Assembly: GCA_041662785.1 (NCBI GenBank)
Contig: JBAZRW010000003.1
Span: 62,001 to 126,000, forward strand
Length of the DNA: 64,000 nucleotides
From: Bdellovibrionales bacterium
GTDB lineage: Bacteria; Pseudomonadota; Alphaproteobacteria; UBA9219
Direction: 5' to 3'
In this document: piece after piece, positions 16,609-25,593 of the stretch
Layout: every line of letters starts with the position of its first letter
How positions within the stretch are numbered: the stretch's first letter is position 1
Position numbers and translations under genes: made by a program
The notes under the pieces: generated by a model
What the model was told of the DNA's origin: nothing
The model's database searches: none
Seen by the model: only the letters and a program-made list of their open reading frames with translations

Positions 16609-19461
16609 TTATATCTGCCCCTTTTTAAGACTATAAAGCGCCTCTAAAGCCTCTTTTGGCGACATTTCATCGGGGTTCAGTGTGCGAATCGCCAAAAGTA
16701 AGCGCGAATCGTCCTCATTTAGGGTCGGTTTTGGCGCGTCGGCGCTGAAAAGGGGCAAACCACCCGCTAAATCAGCGGCGTTAGGGCTGTTTTTATCCGA
16801 CTCAAGCCTCTTCAAAACCATCTCGGCGCGTTTAATGACCGAGGGGGGCAGCCCCGCCATTTGCGCGACATGAAGGCCATAGGATCGGTCGGCCACCCCC
16901 GCGATCACCTCATGCAGGAAGACGATTTCTTGCTCCCACTCGCGGATCCGCATGGTGGCGCAGGTCAGGTGAGGCAGCTTGCCCGCCAGCTGCGTCAGCT
17001 CATGATAATGCGTGGCGAATAGCGTGCGGCAGCGGTTGGCCTCATGCAAATGCTCAAGAGTCGCCCACGCAATCGAAAGCCCGTCATAGGTTGCTGTGCC
17101 GCGTCCTATCTCATCCAATATCACAAGGGCGCGTTCCTTGGCTTGATGCAAGATGGCGGCGGTCTCGACCATCTCGACCATAAAGGTTGATTGTCCCCGC
17201 GCCAGATCGTCGGCAGCGCCAACGCGGCTGAACAGCCTGTCCACCACGCCGATATGCGTGGCGGCGGCGGGCACAAAGCTGCCCATTTGTGCCAAGATGG
17301 CAATCAGCGCGTTTTGACGCAAAAAGGTGGACTTTCCGGCCATATTCGGCCCCGTAAGGAGCCACAGGCGCTGCGATCCGCCCAAATCGCAATCATTCGC
17401 CACAAAAGGCTGAGGATTGGCGGCGCGGCGCAAGGCGGCCTCAACAACCGGATGACGACCGCCCTTGATCATAAAGGTCAGCGAGTCATCGATGGTGGGG
17501 CGCGTGTAGCCCTGCGTGATAGCCAGCTCGGCCAACGCCGTCGTCACATCGGCCATCGCCATCGCGCCTGCGGCGCGGCGCAGTTCGGGCAGATGCGCCA
17601 TAATCTCGGCCACCAGATCGGCAAAGAATTGCAGCTCAACGGCCAAGGCTTTATCCGAGGCTTCGGCGATTTTGCGGTCAAGCTCGGACAACTCCACGGT
17701 TGTAAAGCGCACCGCGCCCGCAAGGCTTTGGCGGTGGATAAAGGTTTCCTTTTGCGCCAAAAGCTTGTCGGCGTGCAGGGGGGAGACTTCGATATAGTAG
17801 CCGATGACTTGGTTGTGTTTGATCTTCAGAGCCGACGCGCCGCTGGCGGCGGCGTATTTCTGCTGCAAGGCCGCGATCAGGCGGCGGCTATCGTCGCGCA
17901 GTTCGATAAGTTCGTCCAGTTGCGGCGCATAGCCGCGTGCGATAAAGCCACCATCCCGCGCCAGAAGCGGCAGCGTGTCCGACAGTGCCCGCGTCAGGCG
18001 AGCTTGCAGGGCGCTATGCTCGCCCAAATCTTGCAAGATCGAGCGCCATTCTTGCGGCAGGGCGGCGGGATCCACCGCCAAAAGATGTGAGCGAATAGCC
18101 TCGCCATAGCCAAGCGCATCGCGCACGCCCGCCAGATCGCGCGGCCCCCCGCGCCCCAGCGACAAGCGGGCAAGGCAGCGTTCTAGGTCGGGCGTTTGTT
18201 TGAGTTCAAGGCGAATGGCGTCGCGCAACTTTTCAAAGTGAGCAACTAGGGCGATGGCATCAAGGCGGGCGTTGATGGTTGCCACATCCGTCAGCGGCGC
18301 GGCCAGCCTTGCGGCCAAAAGCCTTGCGCCAGCGGAAGTGAGCGTGCAGTCGATGGCGGCGAGCAGCGAGCCTTGGCGGCTGCCCGCAAGGGTGCGTGTG
18401 ATTTCCAGATTGCGGCGTGTGGCCGAGTCCATCGCCAGCGTGGCTTGGTGGGTGAGGGCGTGGGGTCGCAGGAAGTGGGACAGATCACACTTTTGGGTTA
18501 GGTTGACGTATTCTAGGATTGTTCCCAATGCGACAATTTCAGGGCGAGAAAAATCACCAATTGAGGCCAAATCAGTTGTTTGATAAATTCCACATAAACT
18601 TCTGGTTGCTTTATCGTGATTAAACAGGGTATTGGGAAGGTTTGTTAAAGTATCACGCCAACTGGACAGCGTTTCAAACAAGGCGGTGTCTTGAATGGTG
18701 CGCTCGGCGATCAGAATCTCGCTGGGCGCAAGCCGCGCTAGGACAGCGGCAAGGTTTTCGGGCGAGGTGCGCTCACAAAACGGCTCACTTTTCGCCAGAT
18801 CCAGCCACGCAACGGCCATGCCTTCACCCGTTTGCGCGACGCAGGCCAGATGATTGGCGCTCCCCGCTTCCAAAAGCGTATCCTCGGTCACTGTGCCGGG
18901 TGTCACGATCCGGACGACATCACGCGTCACGATGGACTTGCCGCCGCGCTTTTTGGCTTCGGCGGGGTCTTCTGTTTGCTCACAGATCGCGACGTGGAAG
19001 CCTTGGCGGATCAGTTTAGCCATATAGTTTTCATAGGCGTGGAACGGCACGCCGCACATGGGAATGTCGTGGCCCTGATGCTGTCCGCGCCGCGTCAGCG
19101 TAATGTCGAGGGCGCGAGAGGCCTTAATCGCATCCTCAAAAAAAAGCTCATAAAAGTCGCCAAGACGAAAGAACAACAGGCATTCGGGATGTTGCGCCTT
19201 GATCGCCAGATATTGCGTCATCAAAGGCGTGGTCGCGGCACTATCAGGCGCGGCGGGGGCTTGGGATGGAGCGGTTGCGGCGATGGCGGCTTTTGTTGGG
19301 GTGGACGCGGTCAGAGGATTTCCTTGCAATGTCGCTTGCGCCGTTTTGGGCGCGGTGAGGCTGGGCAGGGAGTCGGCGAAAAGGTTGGGCGCGGGCAGGG
19401 GGTCGCGCTCTGCCGCTTCGCTTGTTTTGTTGATAAGTGATGACTTCATCGTGCTGACCAC
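16609..19461 (-). CDS. mutS: DNA mismatch repair protein MutS
   Basis: Recognises base mismatches and starts repair. The core begins near residue 81 (MTQYLAIKAQHPE) and includes the mismatch-contacting Phe-x-Glu in GDFYELFFED. The clamp and lever region follows. The ATPase domain has Walker A GPNMAGKST (about 703), the DEIGRGT Walker B and FATHYHEL. The product is 950 residues against about 850-900 for most MutS. The extra length is an 80-residue Ala/Pro/Thr-rich N-terminal extension. GTG at 19461 has AAGGA 5 nt upstream; ATG at 19449 is the alternative and also keeps the extension. Confidence 0.95.
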   Translation of the reverse strand: MVSTMKSSLINKTSEAAERDPLPAPNLFADSLPSLTAPKTAQATLQGNPLTASTPTKAAIAATAPSQAPAAPDSAATTPLMTQYLAIKAQHPECLLFFRLGDFYELFFEDAIKASRALDITLTRRGQHQGHDIPMCGVPFHAYENYMAKLIRQGFHVAICEQTEDPAEAKKRGGKSIVTRDVVRIVTPGTVTEDTLLEAGSANHLACVAQTGEGMAVAWLDLAKSEPFCERTSPENLAAVLARLAPSEILIAERTIQDTALFETLSSWRDTLTNLPNTLFNHDKATRSLCGIYQTTDLASIGDFSRPEIVALGTILEYVNLTQKCDLSHFLRPHALTHQATLAMDSATRRNLEITRTLAGSRQGSLLAAIDCTLTSAGARLLAARLAAPLTDVATINARLDAIALVAHFEKLRDAIRLELKQTPDLERCLARLSLGRGGPRDLAGVRDALGYGEAIRSHLLAVDPAALPQEWRSILQDLGEHSALQARLTRALSDTLPLLARDGGFIARGYAPQLDELIELRDDSRRLIAALQQKYAAASGASALKIKHNQVIGYYIEVSPLHADKLLAQKETFIHRQSLAGAVRFTTVELSELDRKIAEASDKALAVELQFFADLVAEIMAHLPELRRAAGAMAMADVTTALAELAITQGYTRPTIDDSLTFMIKGGRHPVVEAALRRAANPQPFVANDCDLGGSQRLWLLTGPNMAGKSTFLRQNALIAILAQMGSFVPAAATHIGVVDRLFSRVGAADDLARGQSTFMVEMVETAAILHQAKERALVILDEIGRGTATYDGLSIAWATLEHLHEANRCRTLFATHYHELTQLAGKLPHLTCATMRIREWEQEIVFLHEVIAGVADRSYGLHVAQMAGLPPSVIKRAEMVLKRLESDKNSPNAADLAGGLPLFSADAPKPTLNEDDSRLLLAIRTLNPDEMSPKEALEALYSLKKGQI

Positions 19462-19660
19462 AACGATCCTTCCCCGTTTTCCTTCGTGAAAAGGGAGTAT
19501 AGCGTCATGCTAGGCGTAGGGGCAAATGGGATTGTAGGGAAAACGCCGATGAAAGCAAAAACGAAATTGCGCCTTGGGGGTGGTTATTGTATAAACGGGA
19601 CGGCCAAGGCCTAGCCTTATTGATAGGTAGACACCCTTTTTGAAAGAAAGATATTTCCCC

Positions 19661-20176
19661 ATGAGCGGTTATGATTTTGTGAAGTCTGCACAATTGACGA
19701 GTTCTCTGCAGCATATTGAAGCCATTCATTCAGAGTTTTTAAAAGTATTCGATTATCCCGACGCGGAGGATAGCGAGAACTGGGTCGATATTGTCACCAG
19801 AATCTATGAGGTGGGCGGCGATGCGTCTGCTTTTAAGGCTGCCACCTATGCTTTGGAGAGGGCCAAGCCCAACACACCGTTTGCGCAAGCAGCAGGTAAG
19901 AAGTTTGACTTTTTTGCCGAGCGGTATTTTGATAAATATCCTAAAAAAGCCAGAGAAGCCGTGCGCCTTGTGTTTCTCACCGGTCTTTCATCCGGCAATG
20001 ACGAAAGCGAGCTTACGCGGCGTTCGCGGGCAAAGTTTATCAACTTTAATGATCGCCATTTTGTTTGCCGCCCGCCATTCCCTGCAATGCCTGCGCCTGA
20101 AAAGCCAAAGAAAGATGGTTTTTCGCTAGCCCACCTTTTTAAAGGGATAAAGCGGAACCTTACTATCGGGTCGTAA
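19661..20176 (+). CDS. Unknown soluble protein
   Basis: 171 residues, not recognised. It is predicted mostly helical, with a conserved-looking start (SGYDFVKSAQLTSSLQHIEAIH), a middle rich in Phe, Tyr and Lys, and a basic, proline-containing tail ending LFKGIKRNLTIGS. There is no signal peptide or membrane segment. I chose ATG 19661; a TTG at 19640 would add seven residues. It stands alone, divergent from mutS, followed by a repeat island. Confidence 0.6.
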   Translation: MSGYDFVKSAQLTSSLQHIEAIHSEFLKVFDYPDAEDSENWVDIVTRIYEVGGDASAFKAATYALERAKPNTPFAQAAGKKFDFFAERYFDKYPKKAREAVRLVFLTGLSSGNDESELTRRSRAKFINFNDRHFVCRPPFPAMPAPEKPKKDGFSLAHLFKGIKRNLTIGS

Positions 20177-20576
20177 TCAAGAAACTGTTTTTAAGTTAAC
20201 GTGTTCACTACCCCCATCGTCATCCCAGAAAACTTTCTCTTCGCGCCCCCTTGCCGCGCCGTAGCGGCAGAGCCGCGAAGGCGGGTGGCGCGAAAGAAAG
20301 TTGATCTGGGATCCAGACTCTACCTGACTCCCTCCCATTCGTTCGTTCATCGCTTGCCGATAGAGACACTGGATCCCACGCCCATTTTCTTTCGCCCCGT
20401 TGGGTCGAAGAGAAAATGCCTGCCCTGCGAAGCCTTGGCGTAGCGGGATCTTGGGATGACGGAAGGGGGAAACCGCCCAACAAAAAAGGCCTCGCGTTGC
20501 CACGAAGCCTTTCCTTGCCGTTATTGCGAGCGCAGCGAAGACGGTCGCGGGGATGACGCTAAAGAGAAATACTGCT
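20177..20576. repeat. Intergenic repeat island
   Basis: No gene is apparent. Between about 20214 and 20462 two palindromic blocks face each other, each opening or closing with a GTCATCCC / GGGATGAC end. Positions 20369-20460 are an inverted copy of 16158-16255 (shared GGATCCCACG, GAAGAGAAAATGCCTGCC, GCGAAGCCTTGGCGTAGCGG). Positions 20470-20560 look like decayed repeat sequence. Confidence 0.6.
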
Positions 20577-21035
20577 TTATTTTGGCGTGGCCTCTGCCCT
20601 GCTTGAGAGTGTAGAGCCATTTGCTGGTGGACGATCAGCCGCAAATTTAAAACCTTTAGGAAAGGGGAATTGATAGTTTATAGAATCTGAACATATTTTT
20701 TTACCGTTTACATGTATGTTTGATGTTTTTTTACCGTTTATATGTATGTTGGATGCGGTTGTAGAAAAAACATAACCATTCTCCCCGTCTTCAAGAGAAG
20801 GGATAATACGCGAACCAGAAAGAGTTACCTCAACACCGTTCTTCTTAGCGATCATTTCGTCTGGGCAGCTTTGGCGCGTACAGAGTTTCTCCGCTGCGTC
20901 AACGAGTGCCTCCCGAATAGCGGGCTCGTTTTGTTTTAAATTATTTGTATTATCCACTGCAACGAAAATTCCGGCTGCCATTGCGGCTGTCGCCATTGTT
21001 AAGGTAAGCGCCAAACCCGGTGATAAATCACTCAT
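20577..21035 (-). CDS. Unknown small membrane-anchored protein, paralogue A
   Basis: 152 residues: one N-terminal membrane helix (about 8-27), then a soluble domain. It is a paralogue of the gene at 21829-22281. Shared elements in order are PAI-x-x-A near the helix, E-x-C-x4-CP, a Gly-Val segment, II-x-PSL, and a C-terminal FPKGFKFAADRPPA block. The cysteine pair could form a disulfide outside the membrane. A tandem 10-residue duplication (SNIHINGKKT / SNIHVNGKKI) is specific to this copy. AGGAAGGA lies about 10 nt before the ATG. Function unknown. Confidence 0.65.
   Translation of the reverse strand: MSDLSPGLALTLTMATAAMAAGIFVAVDNTNNLKQNEPAIREALVDAAEKLCTRQSCPDEMIAKKNGVEVTLSGSRIIPSLEDGENGYVFSTTASNIHINGKKTSNIHVNGKKICSDSINYQFPFPKGFKFAADRPPANGSTLSSRAEATPK
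20692..20755 (-). repeat. Tandem 30-bp coding duplication
   Basis: Two near-identical 30-bp units, TTTTTACCGTTTAcATGTAT and TTTTTACCGTTTAtATGTAT in the plus-strand reading, encode SNIHINGKKT and SNIHVNGKKI. The paralogous gene at 21829-22281 has no such duplication, so it looks recent. Confidence 0.8.
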
Positions 21036-21828
21036 AATAATTTTTCCTTCCTGTTGTCCGTTAAAACAATCAACCTGTGCGTGGATTATATCCTTTTTTA
21101 GACGAAAATGAATATCAAAGAGGGGTGCTATATACTTTCATGGCTTGTTGGCTGATGGCTATTGTTGGGTTATAGTTAAACCGTTTAGTTTTCCTACTTC
21201 TCCCACCGTCATCGCGAGGAGGCCTTCTTGTGCCCCTTTACCTCCCCCCTTGCGGGGGAGGAAGAAAAATCTTGGTGTTATACCAATCCGTCTATGAACT
21301 GACACGTAATAACAACAAGAAAACGGGATCCCCGCTTTCGCGGGGATGACGCTAAAGGGGAGTATCGCCATAAAAAACACCGTCATGCCCGCGAAAGCGG
21401 GCATCCCGTTTATTTTTTCTCTACGAGTCACTTCATTCGCTTGTTGGTATTACGCAGTAACGCCTTAGATTTTTCAGGTGGGGGGTCATAACAGGGGGAT
21501 GGGTTTTGTAACCCCCCACCTATGAAAACTAAGGCTTACTTCCGTCTTCGCGGCTTTGCCGCTTCGACGGACAGGTCGCGGGGATGACGATAGAGGGATG
21601 AAATTAAACACACAACCCGTCACTCCCGCGAAAGCGGGAGTCCCGTTTGGTTTAACTCTTGATCCGTTAGTGTCATCGCTGCTTGTTGTGCTTTGCAAAA
21701 AGAAAACGGGATCCCCGCTTTCGCGGGGATGACGCTAAAGGAGAAGGCGGGGATGACGATAATGAATTAAAGAGTTTCCCCCAGCTCAAAGCCATTGCCC
21801 GCCTATTCCGACTTATATCGTCAAATCG
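21036..21828. repeat. Large intergenic repeat island with four palindromic units
   Basis: No gene is supported across about 790 bp. Clear units: a CCTCCCCCTTGCGGGGGAGG hairpin (21241-21263); a GGGATCCCCGC..GCGGGGATGACG unit (21320-21351); its inverted partner with altered stem CATGCCCGC..GCGGGCATC (21381-21411); another inverted unit with stem ACTCCCGC..GCGGGAGT (21622-21641); and a direct unit at 21703-21734. A decayed unit with an inserted palindrome lies at about 21540-21590. Confidence 0.75.
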
Positions 21829-22281
21829 CTACTGCGGAGTTGACTCTGCCTGCATGAGAGCCTTGCCAGAAGCTGGTGGACGATCAGCCGCAAACTTAAA
21901 GTTCTTTGGCAGAGGGATTTCTATGTTACCTTCTGCTAGTTTAGAGTCTCTTCCGATAACTTTGATATTTCTTAAGCGTGCCGAGAGAAACAAACCAGGC
22001 CTCCCGTTTGTTAGAGAAGGGCCAATGATTGCCTCTAAAACATCCCCCGTAACTCCGTATTTATCAACGCTTATTTTACGCGGACAACCTTGAGGCGTAC
22101 AAAATTCCTGAGCTGCTCCAGTGATTGCTTTTTGAATAGCGGGGCGGCTTTTTTCAAAAAAGGCCTTATTGTCTAAATAATAATAGAAGTATGCCCCAAA
22201 CAAAGCTGTTGCTCCAAGCATACCCGTTATGGTTATAGCTGTTGCTACATTACCCGCACTCAAACCCGTTGAATTTTCCAT
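21829..22281 (-). CDS. Unknown small membrane-anchored protein, paralogue B
   Basis: 150 residues with an N-terminal membrane helix (about 10-32, GNVATAITITGMLGATALFG) and a soluble domain. It is a paralogue of the 20577-21035 gene: E-x-C-x4-CP (EFCTPQGCP), a GV segment, IIGPSL, NIEIPLPKNFKFAADRPPA and a terminal TPQ against TPK. ATG 22281 is chosen because GGAAAGGAAAG lies just upstream; 35 further in-frame residues lack family character. The two copies lie on the same strand, separated by a repeat island. Function unknown. Confidence 0.65.
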   Translation of the reverse strand: MENSTGLSAGNVATAITITGMLGATALFGAYFYYYLDNKAFFEKSRPAIQKAITGAAQEFCTPQGCPRKISVDKYGVTGDVLEAIIGPSLTNGRPGLFLSARLRNIKVIGRDSKLAEGNIEIPLPKNFKFAADRPPASGKALMQAESTPQ

Positions 22282-22549
22282 TATGCTTTCCTTTCCTGTC
22301 GTTAGTTGAAATAACGCATTCCGCGTTGGTCGTAGCATTTTCGGGGTCAAAAATAAAGAGGATCGTAATATACTTTCATGGATCACCGCGCGTGGTGGGC
22401 ATAGAGCCTATCTCCTAATAAAGTAATCATAAAAAGAAACCAAACGGGATTCCCTCAAATTGGTAAAGATACTAAACCTCCCAGCTCAAAATCATTGCCC
22501 CGACTACAAATCCTAGTGTAAGACCCATAGCTTACGGAAAGGTGGGGCT

Positions 22550-22942
22550 ATGATTATCGGCATTGGCAGTGATTTGGTGGATATACGGCGCATTGAACGC
22601 TCTCTTGAGAAACATGAGGAGCGCTTTGTCGCTCGTATTTTCACGGAAACCGAGAAATCCAAGGCCGCCCGCAGTGGATCGCCCGCCGCCACCTATGCTA
22701 AGCGCTTTGCGGCCAAGGAGGCCTGCGCCAAGGCCTTGGGCACGGGCATTAACCGTGGTGTTTTCTTTCGTGACATGGGCGTCGTTAACCTGCCATCGGG
22801 GCAGCCAAGCCTGCAACTGACGGGCGGGGCAAAGGAGCGGTTGAGTTTCCTTACGCCGCAGGATAAAAAGGTTGTTGTTCACCTCAGCATGACCGACGAT
22901 TACCCAATGGCACAGGCTTTTGTGGTGATTGAGGCGGTATAA
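22550..22942 (+). CDS. acpS: Holo-[acyl-carrier-protein] synthase
   Basis: Transfers phosphopantetheine from CoA to acyl carrier protein. 130 residues with both AcpS signatures: the Mg2+-binding Asp in GIGSDLVDI (residue 8) and the Glu in KRFAAKEACAKALG. It is first in an acpS-lepB-rnc operon, with 13 nt to lepB. A GGTGGGG sequence precedes the ATG. Confidence 0.95.
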   Translation: MIIGIGSDLVDIRRIERSLEKHEERFVARIFTETEKSKAARSGSPAATYAKRFAAKEACAKALGTGINRGVFFRDMGVVNLPSGQPSLQLTGGAKERLSFLTPQDKKVVVHLSMTDDYPMAQAFVVIEAV

Positions 22943-22955
22943 GGTTATCTTGACT

Positions 22956-23717
22956 ATGAATTCGACACCAAAGACGACTCGTGCGGGCAAGGCCAGCGAT
23001 AAAATGGATGATACGGTGCGGACGTTTTTCCTTGCCGCGCTGATTGCGCTGGGCATCCGCGCCTTTGTGTTTGAGCCGTTTAATATCCCGTCAAGCTCGA
23101 TGGTTCCGGGGCTTTTGGTGGGCGACTATCTTTTTGTCTCCAAGTATTCCTATGGCTATAGCAGCCTGTCGTCTTTGTTCGGCCTTCTGCCTGTATCGGG
23201 GCGTTTTCTGGGAAGCGAGCCCAAGCGCGGCGACGTGATCGTTTTCAAAAATCCCGTGACTCCCAGTGTCGATTACATCAAGCGGCTTGTGGGCCTTCCC
23301 GGTGATACGATCCAAGTCAAAAACGGCCTTCTTTTCATCAATGGGGTTGCCGTGGATCGCCGCAAGCTGGCCGAGCCTATCGTTCAAAAATACATAAAGC
23401 CCAATCCCTCGGTTGTTGATTATACCGAAACTTTTCCCGATGGGAATGAGCATATCATCCGCGAGGAAGGCGATGACCGCACGCTTGATGACACCGAGGT
23501 CTTCACGGTTCCGGCAGGCCATTATTTTGGCATGGGCGACAATCGCGACAATTCCATGGACAGCCGCACCAAGTATGTTGGCTATATTCCCGCCGATAAT
23601 CTGGTGGGTCGCGCCGAGGTTCTGTTTTTCTCATTGGATGACGGGGCGAAGTTTTGGCAGATATGGAACTGGCCGACCTCTGTCCGGTGGGATCGTCTTT
23701 TCATGAAAATCAAGTGA
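22956..23717 (+). CDS. lepB: Signal peptidase I
   Basis: Inner-membrane serine protease that removes signal peptides from Sec and Tat exports. 253 residues with one N-terminal membrane segment (about 21-39). The catalytic dyad is Ser48 in IPSSSMVPG and Lys109 in DYIKRLVGLPGD. Box E is GMGDNRDNSMDSR. ATG 22956 has AAGG 11 nt upstream. Its TGA overlaps the rnc ATG (ATGA), so rnc is translationally coupled. Confidence 0.95.
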   Translation: MNSTPKTTRAGKASDKMDDTVRTFFLAALIALGIRAFVFEPFNIPSSSMVPGLLVGDYLFVSKYSYGYSSLSSLFGLLPVSGRFLGSEPKRGDVIVFKNPVTPSVDYIKRLVGLPGDTIQVKNGLLFINGVAVDRRKLAEPIVQKYIKPNPSVVDYTETFPDGNEHIIREEGDDRTLDDTEVFTVPAGHYFGMGDNRDNSMDSRTKYVGYIPADNLVGRAEVLFFSLDDGAKFWQIWNWPTSVRWDRLFMKIK

Positions 23718-24421
23718 TGACGGCGGTTTTTCCCACTGATTTGACTCCGCTCCTTGCCGAGCTTGGGCATGCGTTTCAAGATATTGCCTTGCTGCAAGCC
23801 GCGCTGACGCATCCGTCGGTGGGGGGAGGGCGTGGCGTGAAGAAGTCGGCCAGCGCTTCTCCCTATGAAAGGCTGGAGTTTCTGGGCGATCGCGTCCTTG
23901 GCCTTGTGATCGCACATTGGCTTTATGAATTGTACCCGCAGGAAGACGAAGGCTCGCTGGCCAAGCGCCATGCCGCGATGGTCAACCGCGACGCCTTGCG
24001 CGATGTTGCGTTGGTGCTGCAGCTGGAGCGCTATGTGAGGCTTGCCCACGATGACACGGACTTTTCGCGGCAGAACCTTGCCGTTCTTTCCGATGCGATG
24101 GAGGCCGTGATTGGCGCTCTGTTCCTTGACGGCGGCCTTGCGCCAGCCGAGAGTTTTATCAAGCGGCACTGGGACGAAAAGATTCACGAAACCGCTACGC
24201 CAGCCGATCCCAAGTCGGCCTTGCAGGAATACGCGCAAGGGAAGGGGCTGCCTTTGCCCACCTATCGCGTGATGGAGCGCAGCGGCCCCGCGCATGCCCC
24301 ATCCTTTATTATTGAGGCCTCAGTGCGCGGGCACGAGGCCGTTTCGGCGCAGGGAGCCTCTAAACGCGAGGCCGAAAAAGCGGCAGCGCAACTTCTCCTC
24401 GACCAGATTGGAAAAGCATAG
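23717..24421 (+). CDS. rnc: Ribonuclease III
   Basis: Cuts double-stranded RNA in rRNA and mRNA processing. 234 residues. The nuclease domain carries YERLEFLGDRVL (acidic residues 51, 54 and 58) and SDAMEAVIGALFLDGG (second acidic pair). A C-terminal double-stranded RNA-binding domain follows (LQEYAQGKGLPLPTY to EAEKAAAQLLLDQI). The start is set by the ATGA overlap with lepB. In most proteobacteria era follows directly; here two unrelated genes intervene. Confidence 0.95.
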   Translation: MTAVFPTDLTPLLAELGHAFQDIALLQAALTHPSVGGGRGVKKSASASPYERLEFLGDRVLGLVIAHWLYELYPQEDEGSLAKRHAAMVNRDALRDVALVLQLERYVRLAHDDTDFSRQNLAVLSDAMEAVIGALFLDGGLAPAESFIKRHWDEKIHETATPADPKSALQEYAQGKGLPLPTYRVMERSGPAHAPSFIIEASVRGHEAVSAQGASKREAEKAAAQLLLDQIGKA

Positions 24422-24514
24422 GGATAATCCTTTGTCTTCAAGGGGCTTGTCTTGTTTTTAATGTTTTATTACCCATTTAATGCCCTGTTAACGTATTGAA
24501 AGTAATCAATTTTA

Positions 24515-24543
24515 TTGACTTTTTCCGTAAAAGGGGATAGAAA
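24515..24543 (+). promoter_or_regulatory. Possible sigma70-type promoter for the inserted genes
   Basis: TTGACT at 24515-24520 and TAGAAA at 24538-24543, spaced 17 bp, lie about 50 bp before the small gene at 24594 in an AT-rich stretch. This is a sequence match only. Confidence 0.3.
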
Positions 24544-24593
24544 ATAAATATGAAAGCGATATATCACGAAACATTTTGTAGAGGAGCCGTAAA

Positions 24594-24875
24594 ATGATTT
24601 ATACTCATCCCCACACACAATCAAAAACAATGGGGATTCCTATGTCCAGAAAGCCAAGGCTTACGCCTGAAGAAATAGCCAAGGCAGTTGTTCATAATCT
24701 TGGGAAAGACAGGGAACTTGGGCCTATGCCCGTGCTCTCTCCGGATCCCACACCAGTTGAACGCATCATTTATAATGTTAGTGTCATAAAACATAACTAT
24801 GGCCGTGTTCCCGAAAGGAGCCAAGCTGTAGAGAAGACTCTCAGCTTTATGCGTGCTCGGCTTGATCAAAACTGA
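24594..24875 (+). CDS. Unknown small protein between rnc and era
   Basis: 93 residues, not recognised. Basic N-terminus with PRLTPEEIAKAVVHNLGK, a proline-rich middle (GPMPVLSPDPTPVERI) and a helical C-terminus. No signal or membrane segment. GAGGAG sits 7 nt before the ATG. Base composition is more AT-rich than acpS-lepB-rnc and era on either side, suggesting acquired DNA together with the next gene. Confidence 0.55.
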   Translation: MIYTHPHTQSKTMGIPMSRKPRLTPEEIAKAVVHNLGKDRELGPMPVLSPDPTPVERIIYNVSVIKHNYGRVPERSQAVEKTLSFMRARLDQN

Positions 24876-24931
24876 TCAATTAAAAGTCTTTTTCCATTAA
24901 AATTTATTTATCTGATTATTAGGGGGTGTAT

Positions 24932-25570
24932 ATGAGGCGCAGAAATTACACCAAAAAGAGGCAAGAGGCCTTATACCGGCAGTCTAGACTGACCTTTAAA
25001 GCTCTTTTTAATGAAGCCAAAAAAGAAAAAAAAGAAACGATCCATATCCTTTTGGCAAGGCAGTGTTTTGAGGAATCAATAGGTGATGATAGTCTTACTG
25101 TAGCCGATGGGTATAGAATACTACGTGATCGGGTTGCTCTTACTTATTTTATCGAACAGGTTCGTGATGAGTATGAAAAGAACTCTCCAACATTAAGTTT
25201 ATTGAATAATATCTCTGAAGTCGTGAAGGTTATTCAAAATTACACCAATCCAAAACTAAACTTAAAATTGGCCGCTACGGTAAGTGCGCTTTCTGTTGTT
25301 GTATCGTCTATTTTTTCGCCCTTTCCAAACGAGTTGTTATCGCCCCTTGCCAAAAAATTGTTTGGCCGGAGCGAAGCACCCACCGGAGTAAGTGCGCCGC
25401 ATATCCCTGCCTACGCGCCTTATCCAGCGATGATGATCGTCGATAATCGTCGTTATTCGTTTTATGGCTTTTCTGAAGAAAAAGTGCCACAAGATAATCA
25501 AAAGAAAGAGACGGCGATGTCGCCTTCAACGAAGTCTGCGCACCAATGCGCTTCTTGTCACATGATATAG
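24932..25570 (+). CDS. Unknown protein with one hydrophobic segment, between rnc and era
   Basis: 212 residues, not recognised. A very basic start (RRRNYTKKRQEALYRQSRL) leads into a helical domain. One hydrophobic stretch (about 112-130, LAATVSALSVVVSSIFSPF) follows, then a proline-rich region. The tail has a Cys-x-x-Cys-His (CASCHM), the form of a heme c-binding site, but no signal peptide is seen, so heme binding is doubtful. The ATG follows a G-rich Shine-Dalgarno. Codon use is AT-rich compared with era, which starts 24 nt after its stop. Confidence 0.55.
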   Translation: MRRRNYTKKRQEALYRQSRLTFKALFNEAKKEKKETIHILLARQCFEESIGDDSLTVADGYRILRDRVALTYFIEQVRDEYEKNSPTLSLLNNISEVVKVIQNYTNPKLNLKLAATVSALSVVVSSIFSPFPNELLSPLAKKLFGRSEAPTGVSAPHIPAYAPYPAMMIVDNRRYSFYGFSEEKVPQDNQKKETAMSPSTKSAHQCASCHMI

Positions 25571-25593
25571 CCAAGAAAACCGATAGGAACTTT

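Noticed and set aside
21036..21828. CRISPR array
   Set aside because: Repeats are palindromic, of alternating orientation and irregular spacing, with no unique equal-length spacers and no cas genes.
25390..25570. Cytochrome c from the Cys-x-x-Cys-His near the end of the unknown protein
   Set aside because: A single motif at the extreme C-terminus, no signal peptide and no following heme-ligand domain.
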